NCBI GenBank assembly: GCA_947479905.1
Contig: CANKBJ010000019.1
Coordinates: 1 to 34,929 of the forward strand
Source of the DNA: Bradyrhizobiaceae bacterium
Lineage (GTDB): Bacteria; Pseudomonadota; Alphaproteobacteria; Rhizobiales; Xanthobacteraceae
Direction of reading: 5' to 3'
Length of the DNA stretch: 34,929 nucleotides
A program made the translations under genes and the position numbers. This document shows, piece after piece, positions 24,473 to 32,457 of this stretch. How positions within the stretch are numbered: position 1 is the stretch's first letter; every line of letters begins with the position of its first letter. Below the pieces are notes generated by a model. That model searched no databases and was not told the origin of the DNA. It saw nothing but the letters and a program-made list of their open reading frames with translations.

Positions 24473-25456
24473 ATGAGTGCGCCGCGTATTCTGGTCACCG
24501 GCGGCTCGGGCTTCATCGGCTCGGCGCTGGTCAAGGCACTGGTCAAATCCGGCGCGCGTGTGCGGGTGCTCGACGACAATTCGCGCGGCCGGCCGCGCCG
24601 GCTGCAATCGGTGGAGCAGGACATCGAATTCATCGGCGGCGACATCCGCGATCCCGCCGCGGTCGATGCCGCCACCAAGGGCATGGACGAGGTGCATCAT
24701 CTCGCCTTCGTCAACGGCACGGAGTTTTTCTATACGCAGCCCGATCTGGTGCTCGATGTCGGCGTGCGCGGCATGATCAACGTCATCGACGCCTGCCGGA
24801 AATATAATGTCGGCAATCTCATTCTCGCTTCGTCGTCGGAGGTCTATCAGACGCCGCCGACTGTGCCGACCGACGAGAGCGCGCCTTTGTCGGTGCCCGA
24901 CGTGCTCAACCCGCGCTATTCCTATGGCGGCGGCAAGCTGATCAGCGAATTGATGGCGATCAATTACGGCCGCAAATATTTCGAGCGCGTACTCATTTTC
25001 CGGCCGCACAATGTCTATGGCCCGGACATGGGCTTCGAGCACGTCGTGCCGCAATTCGCGCTGCGCCTGCAAAAGCTGTCGGCCGCGCAGAAGGACGGCA
25101 CTTTGCGCTTCGACATTCAAGGGACCGGCGAAGAAACCCGCAGCTTCTGCTATGTCGACGATCTGGTCGCCGGCGTCATGGTCATGCGCGACAGAGGCGA
25201 GCACCTCAACAACTATCATGTCGGCACCACCGAGGAGCTGTCGATTCTCCAGGTGGCGCGCAAGGTCGCCGCCGCCGCCGGCCGCAACATCGAGATCGTG
25301 CCCGGCAAATTGCAGGCCGGCGGCACGCCGCGCCGCTGCCCCGACATTTCTAAATTGGCGGCACTCGGTTATAAGCCCGCCGTGTCGCTCGATCAGGGCC
25401 TCAAGCCCACCCTCGACTGGTACTGGAAAAACGCCGACTTGGCGCCGAAAATCTAA
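24473..25456 (+). CDS. NAD-dependent nucleotide-sugar epimerase/dehydratase (extended SDR)
   Basis: The 327-residue protein starts with the Rossmann motif ILVTGGSGFIGSAL. It has D59-I-R-D60-type cofactor contacts (GDIRD), SSSEVY and the catalytic Y151-GGG-K155. RPHNVYGPDMG follows and the C-terminal part binds the nucleotide sugar. Family members are 4-epimerases, 4,6-dehydratases or related enzymes; which one cannot be told. A 14-codon reading frame just upstream overlaps its ATG by ATGA. It is divergent from the aminotransferase (157-base gap with no other recognisable feature) and is followed by a palindromic repeat. Confidence 0.92.
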   Translation: MSAPRILVTGGSGFIGSALVKALVKSGARVRVLDDNSRGRPRRLQSVEQDIEFIGGDIRDPAAVDAATKGMDEVHHLAFVNGTEFFYTQPDLVLDVGVRGMINVIDACRKYNVGNLILASSSEVYQTPPTVPTDESAPLSVPDVLNPRYSYGGGKLISELMAINYGRKYFERVLIFRPHNVYGPDMGFEHVVPQFALRLQKLSAAQKDGTLRFDIQGTGEETRSFCYVDDLVAGVMVMRDRGEHLNNYHVGTTEELSILQVARKVAAAAGRNIEIVPGKLQAGGTPRRCPDISKLAALGYKPAVSLDQGLKPTLDWYWKNADLAPKI

Positions 25457-25458
25457 CC

Positions 25459-25557
25459 GTCATTCCGGGGCGCGCGCCAGCGCGAACCCGGAATTCAGAA
25501 GCGGGGTAGGTCGTGTCTGGATTCCGGGTCCGGTCCCGCGGACCGTCCCGGAATGAC
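25459..25557. repeat. Palindromic dispersed repeat, family C, copy 1
   Basis: The outer arms GTCATTCCGG (25459-25468) and CCGGAATGAC (25548-25557) are perfectly complementary. Inner arms AACCCGGAATTCAGA and CTGGATTCCGGGT repeat the pattern. It is a REP-like element of the kind widespread in Bradyrhizobium relatives. A second copy in the same orientation lies at 26857-26964. Confidence 0.85.
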
Positions 25558-25578
25558 AACGTTGCAAGGAGACTTCAC

Positions 25579-26850
25579 TTGGTAGGCCCCACCAAAATCG
25601 CGCGCGGCGCCGGCACCGGCGGCAGCGTCCCGGTCGAACAGTGCCAGATCTGCGGTTCGGAGAAGCTCGATGCCGTGCTGTCGCTCGGCTACATGCCGCC
25701 GGTCAACCAGATGGTGCCGATCGGGGCGGTCGCCCGCCAGCAGCCGTGGTTTCCGACCGACCTTTTGCATTGCCGCGAATGCGACCTGGTGCAGCTTGGG
25801 CTGGCCGTCGATCCAGTCATTATCTTTCCGCCGGAGTATCCCTACACAAGCGGCACCACCAAATTGCTGCGCGACAACTTCGCTGAACTGCAGCGCGAAA
25901 GCTCAGCGATGCTCGGGCTGACCGAGAAGGATCTCGTCGTCGATATCGGCTCCAATGACGGTACGCTGATCTCGAACTTCCAGAAGGCCGGCAATCGCAT
26001 CCTCGGCATCGAGCCGACCGATGTCGGCGACATCGCCAATGCGCGCGGCATTCCGACCATCAAGCGCTATTTCGGCAAGGCCGCGGCCAAGGAAGTCCTT
26101 GCCTCGCACGGCCCGGCCAAGCTGATCACCGCGGCGAACTGCTTTGCCCATATCGAGGACGTACACGCGATCGTCGAAGGCATCGTCGAGATGCTCAGCG
26201 ACGACGGCGTGTTCATTTCCGAATCGCATTACCTCATCGGCCTGCTCGACACGCTGCAATACGACACCGTCTATCACGAGCATCTGCGTTATTATTCGGT
26301 GGCAAGCCTCAAGCACCTCCTCGAAATGCACGGTCTCGAAGTGTTCCACGCCCGGCCGATCCCGAGCCACGGCGGCTCGATCCGCGTTTATGCGGGGCGC
26401 AAGGGCCAGCACAAAATCGAAGCCAGCGTGCAGAAGATGCTGGACGCCGAGCCGCGCGGCGAGGCGATGGCCAAGAGATTAAAAGAGTTCAAGCACGACG
26501 TGCTGCTGTCGAAGCTGCGGCTGTTGTCGATGCTGCGCGATCTCAAGGAAAAGAACGCCCGCGTCGTCGGCATCAGCGCACCGTCGCGCGCCTCGACTTT
26601 GTTCAACTATGTCGGCCTCGACGACGGCATCATCGACTATGTCTGCGAAATTCCCGGCTCGCTGAAGATCGGCAAATGCATGCCGGGCACCGCGATACCG
26701 GTGGTCGATGAGACGAGGCTGTTCGAGGATCAGCCGGAAGCGGCAATCATTTTCTCCTGGCACATCGCCGACGAACTGGCGCCGAAGCTGCGCGCCAAGG
26801 GCTACAAGGGCCAGTTGATCACGCCGCTGCCGGTGCCACGGTTTTTGTAA
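25579..26850 (+). CDS. SAM-dependent sugar C-methyltransferase with N-terminal zinc-binding domain
   Basis: The 423-residue protein begins with a four-cysteine zinc site (C22-QI-C25 and C65-RE-C68). A Rossmann methyltransferase core follows with VVDIGSNDGTLI for SAM, then the family motif YHEHLRYYS (about 232). The C-terminal domain contains GISAPSRASTLFNY. This is the layout of TylC3/NovU-like C-methyltransferases that methylate keto-deoxysugars. The start is TTG 25579: AAGGAGA at 25566-25572 is a strong, well-spaced ribosome-binding site. An earlier in-frame GTG at 25513 lies inside the palindromic repeat and is rejected. The gene is exactly bracketed by two copies of repeat family C. Confidence 0.88.
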   Translation: MVGPTKIARGAGTGGSVPVEQCQICGSEKLDAVLSLGYMPPVNQMVPIGAVARQQPWFPTDLLHCRECDLVQLGLAVDPVIIFPPEYPYTSGTTKLLRDNFAELQRESSAMLGLTEKDLVVDIGSNDGTLISNFQKAGNRILGIEPTDVGDIANARGIPTIKRYFGKAAAKEVLASHGPAKLITAANCFAHIEDVHAIVEGIVEMLSDDGVFISESHYLIGLLDTLQYDTVYHEHLRYYSVASLKHLLEMHGLEVFHARPIPSHGGSIRVYAGRKGQHKIEASVQKMLDAEPRGEAMAKRLKEFKHDVLLSKLRLLSMLRDLKEKNARVVGISAPSRASTLFNYVGLDDGIIDYVCEIPGSLKIGKCMPGTAIPVVDETRLFEDQPEAAIIFSWHIADELAPKLRAKGYKGQLITPLPVPRFL

Positions 26851-26856
26851 TTTGCT

Positions 26857-26964
26857 GTCATTCCGGGGCGCGCGTTAGCGCGAACCCGGAATCCAGAGCC
26901 ACATAAAAACCTCGCGCCCGGCCCTGGATTCCGGGTCCGGCGCTTTGCGCCGTCCCGGAATGAC
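26857..26964. repeat. Palindromic dispersed repeat, family C, copy 2
   Basis: The outer arms GTCATTCCGG (26857-26866) and CCGGAATGAC (26955-26964) match copy 1 exactly. Inner arms AACCCGGAATCCAGA and CTGGATTCCGGGT also match; only the loop differs. It starts seven bases after the methyltransferase stop. Confidence 0.85.
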
Positions 26965-26979
26965 GGCTAGTGTCCACCC

Positions 26980-27537
26980 ATGGGCGAATTCCCGAAGATC
27001 AAATCCCGCCGCACCATCGAGGTCTCGCCCTGGATGAAAGTGATCGAGCGCGAGGTGGCCTACAAGAATGGCACCACCGAGCTTTACCACGCCGTCGGCC
27101 AGCAGGATTACATCGCCATCGTCGCGCTGACGCCGGATGGACGCATCCCGATCGTGCGCCAATACCGCCCGGCGCTGGAACGCCACACCTGGGAACTGCC
27201 GGCCGGCCTGGTCGACGAAGGCGAGGACCCGGCCGCCACCTGCGAGCGCGAACTCCTGGAGGAGACCGGCTATCCGTCCAAGGCCGTGCATGCGCTCGGC
27301 ATCCACTCACCCTGCACCGCCCGGCTGTCGAACAGAGTGCATTCGTTTTTCGTCGAGGCCGGTTCTCGCCCGGCCGGCCAGACTATCGAGGCCGGCATCG
27401 AACTCAATCTGGTCAGCCCGGATGAACTGGCAGCCATGATTTTTTCCGGCGAATTTCCCCTGCAATTGCATATCGGCGCGCTGATGCTGGCCGGAATGCG
27501 CGGTTTTATCGATCTGACGGCCTTTACGCCGCGCTAA
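26980..27537 (+). CDS. Nudix hydrolase, ADP-ribose pyrophosphatase type
   Basis: The 185-residue protein has a complete Nudix box from G76 to Y98 (G-x5-E82-x7-R90-ELLEETGY), whose glutamates bind Mg2+. The preceding IVRQYRPALERHTWELPAG is typical of ADP-sugar pyrophosphatases (NudF-like), which cleave ADP-ribose or other nucleotide sugars. It lies between the glycan cluster and hemA, but repeat C separates it from the former, so a role in sugar metabolism is only suggested. The frame ends three bases before a FixK-type box that belongs to hemA. Confidence 0.92.
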   Translation: MGEFPKIKSRRTIEVSPWMKVIEREVAYKNGTTELYHAVGQQDYIAIVALTPDGRIPIVRQYRPALERHTWELPAGLVDEGEDPAATCERELLEETGYPSKAVHALGIHSPCTARLSNRVHSFFVEAGSRPAGQTIEAGIELNLVSPDELAAMIFSGEFPLQLHIGALMLAGMRGFIDLTAFTPR

Positions 27538-27540
27538 AGC

Positions 27541-27554
27541 TTGATTTCCGTCAA
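27541..27554 (+). promoter_or_regulatory. FixK/FNR-type box upstream of hemA
   Basis: TTGATTTCCGTCAA matches the consensus TTGAT-N4-ATCAA at nine of ten defined positions. It lies 98 bases before the hemA ATG. FNR-class regulators (FixK, FnrL, AadR) are known to raise hemA expression at low oxygen in related alphaproteobacteria. No such regulator is in the window. Confidence 0.65.
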
Positions 27555-27563
27555 TGCCCGCAC

Positions 27564-27592
27564 TTTGGAATAAGGCCAATTTCGCCTATACA
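27564..27592 (+). promoter_or_regulatory. Possible hemA core promoter
   Basis: TTGGAA (27564-27569) and TATACA (27587-27592) are separated by 17 bases, each a four-of-six match to sigma-70 consensus. A start near 27599 would place the FixK-type box at about -51, not the classic -41.5, so the real start may lie nearer the box. A short hairpin ACCGCT/AGCGGT (27604-27621) lies in the presumed leader. Confidence 0.35.
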
Positions 27593-27652
27593 AAGGGTCT
27601 GTAACCGCTCTAAAAAGCGGTGGCGACGCTGGTGCGGGAAAGCGGAACAGCA

Positions 27653-28882
27653 ATGAATTACAATGACTTCTTCGTGTCGGCGCTGGACAAATTGCGCGAC
27701 GAGCGCAGGTACCGCGTTTTCGCCGATCTCGAGCGCATCGCCGGCCGGTTCCCGCACGCGCACTGGCACTCGCCCGAGGGCAAGCGCGACGTCGTCATCT
27801 GGTGTTCCAACGATTATCTCGGCATGGCCCAGCACCCGCAGGTGATCGGCGCCATGGTCGATGTCGCCGCCCGCATGGGCACCGGCGCCGGCGGCACCCG
27901 CAACATCGCCGGCACCAACCATCCGCTGGTCGAGTTGGAGCGCGAACTCGCCGACCTGCACGGCAAGGAAGCGGCGCTGCTGTTCACCTCGGGCTATGTC
28001 TCGAACCAGACCGGCATTCCGACCATCGCCAAGCTGCTGCCGAACTGCCTGATCCTGTCGGACGCGCTCAACCACAATTCGATGATCGAAGGCGTGCGGC
28101 AGGCCGGCTGCGACAAGCAGGTCTGGCGTCACAACGATGTCGCGCATCTTGAGGAACTGCTGAAAGCCGCCGATCCGGCGCGGCCGAAGCTGATTATTTT
28201 CGAGAGTCTCTATTCGATGGACGGCGACATCGCGCCGATCCACGCGATCTGCGATCTCGCCGACAAATATAATGCGATGACCTATGTCGATGAAGTCCAC
28301 GCGGTCGGCATGTACGGCCCGCGCGGCGGCGGCGTCACCGAGCGCGACAATGCCGCGCATCGCATCGACGTCATCGAAGGCACGCTGGCGAAGGCATTCG
28401 GCTGTCTCGGTGGCTATATCACCGGCTCGGCCGCGCTGATCGACGCGGTGCGCTCCTACGCACCGGGCTTCATCTTCACCACGGCGCTGCCGCCGGCGAT
28501 TTGCGCGGCGGCGACCGCAGCCATCAAGCATCTCAAGACATCGCAATGGGAGCGCGACCGCCATCAGGACCGCGCCGCGCGCGTCAAGGCTGTGCTCAAC
28601 GCCGCCGGGCTGCCGGTGATGCCATCGACGACGCATATCGTGCCGGTGCTGATTGGAGATGCCGAGAAGTGCAAGGCGGCGAGCGACATGCTGCTGGCCG
28701 ACCATGGCATTTATATCCAGCCTATCAACTATCCGACCGTGCCGCGCGGCGAGGAACGCCTGCGCATCACGCCGTCGCCCTATCACGACGACGCGCTGAT
28801 CGACCAACTGGCCGAAGCGCTGGTCGACGTCTGGGAACGGCTGCAATTGCCGAAGCGGCGCCAGCAACTGGCGGCGGAGTAA
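27653..28882 (+). CDS. hemA: 5-aminolevulinate synthase
   Basis: The 409-residue PLP enzyme condenses glycine with succinyl-CoA to 5-aminolevulinate, the first step of tetrapyrrole synthesis in alphaproteobacteria (C4 path). Signature segments are MNYNDFF at the start, [21 protein letters not shown], the PLP-ring aspartate in [17 protein letters not shown], and the Schiff-base lysine K247 in [13 protein letters not shown]. This start gives the usual length; a frame extended 11 codons upstream has no support. It ends three bases before the stop of the convergent AbrB-family gene, leaving no room for a separate terminator. Oxygen-responsive control is suggested by the FixK-type box. Confidence 0.97.
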   Translation: MNYNDFFVSALDKLRDERRYRVFADLERIAGRFPHAHWHSPEGKRDVVIWCSNDYLGMAQHPQVIGAMVDVAARMGTGAGGTRNIAGTNHPLVELERELADLHGKEAALLFTSGYVSNQTGIPTIAKLLPNCLILSDALNHNSMIEGVRQAGCDKQVWRHNDVAHLEELLKAADPARPKLIIFESLYSMDGDIAPIHAICDLADKYNAMTYVDEVHAVGMYGPRGGGVTERDNAAHRIDVIEGTLAKAFGCLGGYITGSAALIDAVRSYAPGFIFTTALPPAICAAATAAIKHLKTSQWERDRHQDRAARVKAVLNAAGLPVMPSTTHIVPVLIGDAEKCKAASDMLLADHGIYIQPINYPTVPRGEERLRITPSPYHDDALIDQLAEALVDVWERLQLPKRRQQLAAE

Positions 28883-28885
28883 ATC

Positions 28886-30082
28886 TCAATCCTGAAATGG
28901 CGGGCGCGGCTTCGGCGGGGATGGCGGCTTGGCCGCGTCGTCGATGCGGTTGAGCGCCCGCGCCTGGCGGCGCACCACGAACGGCATGGTCAGCAGCACA
29001 AAGAAGATGCGCGTCAGGTGATGCGCGCCGACATAGACCGGGTCGAGACTGAGCGCGAGCGCCAGGAGCAGCATCGCATCGACCGCGCCCGGCGCGTAGG
29101 CGATCATCACTTCTGCGAGCGGCACCGTCAGCACCTGCACCAGAATGGCGGCGAAGACCGCGGTGATGGCCAGCGCGGTGGCGAACGAGCCGAAGGCTGC
29201 GCCGACGTAATGCAGCAGCATGCGCAGCGGCGTATTGGCGAATCGCGAGCCGGACACCGCGCCGAAGGCGATCATCACCGTATAGGTCACCCACCACGGC
29301 AGCACGACATGCAGCGTGTCGGTGCCGTGCAGCGCCGCCGAGGTCAGCATGGCGCCGAACAAAAGGCCGCCGGGAAAATGGATGCGATGGGCGATATAGG
29401 CAATCGCCGTCGAGGCGGCGACCAGAATGGCGAGTTCGTCGAGTTGCGCGAATTCGAAACTGCCTCCGAGGCTGCGTTGTGACTCGCCGGCGAGTCCCAG
29501 CACCGCCAGCAGGGCGGGGAAGCCGACGGCGATAATGACGACGCGGATGGTCTGCACGATGGCGACCGCCCGCACATCGGCTTTCAGTTCGATGGCCAGC
29601 GCCATCACCTGCGACAGGCCGCCGGGCGCCGCGGCCAGATAGGCCGTGACCGTATCCCAGCCATGCACCGTGCGCAGGTACTGCGTGCCGACAACGCTGA
29701 TGACGGCGCTGGCGACGATCAAAATGCCGATGCTGATCGGATAGGTCGCCATGCCGCGCAGGGTTTCCGGCGTCACGACGGCGCCGAGCGATATGCCGAT
29801 GAGCACCAGCAAGACCCGCAGCATAGGCGCAGGAATACGCATCGGCCGGCCGCCAAGCGCGGCGCAAGCGACCACCAGAAGCGCGCCCGACAGGTACCCG
29901 GCCGGCATCCCGAGAAGACCGAAGGTCAGCCCGCCGGCGGCGGCAAAGACCAGCGTCTCGGCAACGTCGCGGAAACCCAGGATTCGATTGAGGAACGGCG
30001 CTGACAAAGGCAGGTGACTTTCGGCGGACGGTTCACCGAGCGACCGGGAAGCGCACCGGCACCACGGTTCGTTGCCGATCAA
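28886..30082 (-). CDS. AbrB-family inner-membrane protein (duplicated domain)
   Basis: The protein of about 398 residues has around ten membrane helices arranged as two similar halves. Each half has a glycine-rich segment: GLLGMPAGYLSGALL in the first and IHFPGGLLFGAML in the second. The first half continues with YLAAAPGGLSQVMAL, and the second with MIAYAPGAVDAMLLLALAL. This is the membrane AbrB duplication family (not the DNA-binding AbrB), thought to be transporters or regulators such as the suggested ammonia-monooxygenase-associated proteins. The only upstream start in the frame is TTG at 30082, so the first 20 or so residues are uncertain. It follows the exonuclease-fusion gene by 49 bases and may be co-transcribed. 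Confidence 0.85.
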   Translation of the reverse strand: MIGNEPWCRCASRSLGEPSAESHLPLSAPFLNRILGFRDVAETLVFAAAGGLTFGLLGMPAGYLSGALLVVACAALGGRPMRIPAPMLRVLLVLIGISLGAVVTPETLRGMATYPISIGILIVASAVISVVGTQYLRTVHGWDTVTAYLAAAPGGLSQVMALAIELKADVRAVAIVQTIRVVIIAVGFPALLAVLGLAGESQRSLGGSFEFAQLDELAILVAASTAIAYIAHRIHFPGGLLFGAMLTSAALHGTDTLHVVLPWWVTYTVMIAFGAVSGSRFANTPLRMLLHYVGAAFGSFATALAITAVFAAILVQVLTVPLAEVMIAYAPGAVDAMLLLALALSLDPVYVGAHHLTRIFFVLLTMPFVVRRQARALNRIDDAAKPPSPPKPRPPFQD

Positions 30083-30131
30083 TGGCGCGTGGCCAGGCCA
30101 ACGTCAAATGCCGGATAGGGAAAGCGTCCCG

Positions 30132-32264
30132 CTAAAACAGCAGGTCGCGGGTCAGCGTTTCGAGCGCCCCGACCGCGCCCAGCGCGGTGCGCAGGCGGGC
30201 GCGTCCTTCGCGCGACAGCCGCTTGACCTCGACCTTGTTGCCGGGCGGCAGGCCATTGGCCATGTCGGCCAGTTGCTGCGACAGAATGAGATCGAGGAAA
30301 TCGCCCTGCGCGTGCAACAGCGCCGTGATGTCGTCTTCGCTGCGCTGAAGCGTTCGCGCCGCCGTGAGCCGCGCCGGCGTCGACCGTTCCAGCCAGTGAT
30401 GGCGTATCGCCAGCACGCGCGCGAGCGTCACAATGCCGAACAGGCCAGCGCGCTTGAGATCGATGCGGCCGTTTTCGGTGCGAATGCCACCAAGCATGGT
30501 GATGCCGGACGCAACCGAGCCGGAGGATTCCGCCAGCAATTTGGCGAATCCGGCATTTCCTTGCGCCATCTCGAAACCGACGCGCCACAATTCGCTGGCC
30601 ATGGCGGCGTCGCCATGCACGCCGACAAGATCAAAGAAGATATCGACCGACAACAGATCGGCCGGATTCGAGCGCGCGATCCAGTCGGCGACACGTGCGC
30701 GCCAGGTTTCCATCGAGCCGCGCCAGGCCTCGTTCCTGGCCATGACGCCGCCAGAACAATAAGGCACGCCGACTTCATGCAGAATGTCGGCGACGATCGA
30801 CGCATAATGCGCGAACCATTGATCGGCTTCGGAGCCCGGCGCGCCATCGGCAAACACAAGGGCGTTGTCCTGATCCATTGCCAGCAGGCTCTCGCCGCGG
30901 CCGGCCGAGCCGAGCACGCACAAAGCAAAAGCGCAGGGCGGCGCGCCCTGCCCGTCGGCCAGCATCCTGCGTTCGGCGAGTACGCCGGCGCGGCGCGTCA
31001 AGGCGCCGAGTTCGCGCGAGATCACCGCGGCGATGTCGCGGGCGCTGACGCCTTCGGCGGCAAGGCCCGCCGCCGCGCGTGGCAATAGCGCCCAGGCTTT
31101 GCCCAAAGCCGGAATGTCGTCGGCCTCGTCGAGCGCGTCGCCGAGGATGGCGGCTTCCTGCGCGCGCAACCGCAGCAGGTCGCGCGATGTGACCATGCCG
31201 CAGACATTGCCGTTGTCGTCCTCGACGGCCAGATGGCGCAGCTTGAGCCGGCTCATGCGGCCGAGCGCGCGATAAACGAAGGCGGCCGACGGCAGCGACA
31301 CCAGCGGCTTGCTGGCGAATTCCGACACGGCACGGTCAAGCGCCGCCGGGCCATGTTCGCTGATGACGCGCAGCATATCGCGTTCGGTGACGATGCCGGT
31401 GTCGCGCAGGCGCAGGCGCAGGCGCGCGTCAGGCGCGGCACCCGCGGGGCCGACTAAAAGCGACGATATTTTCTCGCGCGCCATGCGGTTGAGCGCATCG
31501 CCCAGGAGACTGTCGCCGGCGATGAATTTCACCGGCGCGGTCATGACGTCGGCAATGCGGTGCCGGTAGGGATAGGCGTCGATGCGGGCGAGCGACGCCT
31601 CGGCGCGGGTATGCGGCGCCGCCACCGCCTCCTCCCAGCCGGCGCGATGCTGCTCGTCGAGTACGCCGGTCAGCGCCAGGCAGGCCTTTTCGGCTTCGGC
31701 CAGAGTGCGGATATTGCCGGCGCGCAGTTTCGGCAGCAGCGCCAGATATATTTTCGCGGTCAGGATCGCATCGCCAAGCGCGGAATGGCGCGCCTCCACC
31801 GTGACACCGAGCCAACTGGCCAGATGCTCGAGCGTGTAGCCGCCGAGATGCGGCTCGGCGACCTGCGCCAGAAGCCGCGTATCGAGGGTGCGCGGCGCAT
31901 TCCACGGCAAGCCGGCGCGCTCGCATTCGCGCTTGAGCACCGCGAGATCGAAACCCAAAGTGTGGCCGATCAGGATCGTGCCTGACATTGCCGAGGCCAG
32001 GTCCGGCCAGACGGCGGCGAAAGCCGGTGCGTCCGCCACCATGGCGTCGTCGATCTTGTGAATGCGCGTCGTCGCCTCCGGTATCTCCATGCCGGGATTG
32101 ACCAGTTGACGCTGGCCCGCGCTCTCGGCGAGCCTTCCACCCTTCAGCGGCACCGTGCCGATCTCGATGATACGCGCCTTGGACGGCTCCAGCCCGGTCG
32201 TCTCGGTGTCGAGAACGACGGCATCGAGCGCGATCAAAGGCGTTGCATTGCCGGTCGTCGCCAT
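30132..32264 (-). CDS. Fusion of DEDDh exonuclease, CBS pair and DUF294 nucleotidyltransferase
   Basis: The 710-residue protein combines three units. Residues 10-180 are a DnaQ-like 3'-5' exonuclease: DTETTG (D19, E21), HTLGFD and HSALGDA supply the DEDDh set. Residues about 240-370 are two CBS motifs (VMTAPVKFI..., ITERDML-like IVTERDML, and GMVTSRDLLRL), which usually bind adenine nucleotides. From about 380 onward is DUF294 with the GlnD-like nucleotidyltransferase signature GSAGRGESLLAMDQDNAL and a helical C-terminal domain. Separate exonuclease and CBS-DUF294 genes beside sodium/acetate-type symporters are known in gammaproteobacteria. Here they are fused and divergent from a symporter-type kinase. 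The actual reaction is unknown. Confidence 0.9.
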   Translation of the reverse strand: MATTGNATPLIALDAVVLDTETTGLEPSKARIIEIGTVPLKGGRLAESAGQRQLVNPGMEIPEATTRIHKIDDAMVADAPAFAAVWPDLASAMSGTILIGHTLGFDLAVLKRECERAGLPWNAPRTLDTRLLAQVAEPHLGGYTLEHLASWLGVTVEARHSALGDAILTAKIYLALLPKLRAGNIRTLAEAEKACLALTGVLDEQHRAGWEEAVAAPHTRAEASLARIDAYPYRHRIADVMTAPVKFIAGDSLLGDALNRMAREKISSLLVGPAGAAPDARLRLRLRDTGIVTERDMLRVISEHGPAALDRAVSEFASKPLVSLPSAAFVYRALGRMSRLKLRHLAVEDDNGNVCGMVTSRDLLRLRAQEAAILGDALDEADDIPALGKAWALLPRAAAGLAAEGVSARDIAAVISRELGALTRRAGVLAERRMLADGQGAPPCAFALCVLGSAGRGESLLAMDQDNALVFADGAPGSEADQWFAHYASIVADILHEVGVPYCSGGVMARNEAWRGSMETWRARVADWIARSNPADLLSVDIFFDLVGVHGDAAMASELWRVGFEMAQGNAGFAKLLAESSGSVASGITMLGGIRTENGRIDLKRAGLFGIVTLARVLAIRHHWLERSTPARLTAARTLQRSEDDITALLHAQGDFLDLILSQQLADMANGLPPGNKVEVKRLSREGRARLRTALGAVGALETLTRDLLF

Positions 32265-32329
32265 GACTGAAACGTCCCCACCCGGTCTTGAGCTTTAAAC
32301 GCAGCTTAGACCAGCGATAGCGCGAGTCT

Positions 32330-32343
32330 TTGACCCACGTCAG
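32330..32343. promoter_or_regulatory. Degenerate FNR-like palindrome in a divergent gap
   Basis: TTGACCCACGTCAG has the shape TTGAC-N4-GTCAG, matching FNR/FixK consensus at seven of ten positions. It lies in the 193-base gap between the exonuclease-fusion gene and the symporter-kinase gene (32265-32457), where a shared regulatory site is expected. No clear core promoters are visible. Low confidence. Confidence 0.25.
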
Positions 32344-32457
32344 GGCGCTTTGCCGCACCGCACCGGCGGGCGGGCTGGCGAGGCGCTATCTAAAAGCCCG
32401 CGACAGAGCTAAAATCGCAACCAACGCTGAAATTTAGCTTGGGTTTCCGGAGCGCGC

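Noticed and set aside
24008-25219. 403-codon minus-strand frame
   Set aside because: Antisense to the epimerase and overlapping the aminotransferase; no recognisable domain.
25513-25578. Upstream GTG start of the methyltransferase
   Set aside because: Lies inside palindromic repeat C and lacks a ribosome-binding site; TTG 25579 has a strong one.
27551-28867. 438-codon minus-strand frame
   Set aside because: Antisense to hemA.
28767-29867. 366-codon minus-strand frame
   Set aside because: Same strand but different frame from the AbrB-family gene; Arg-rich with no membrane helices.
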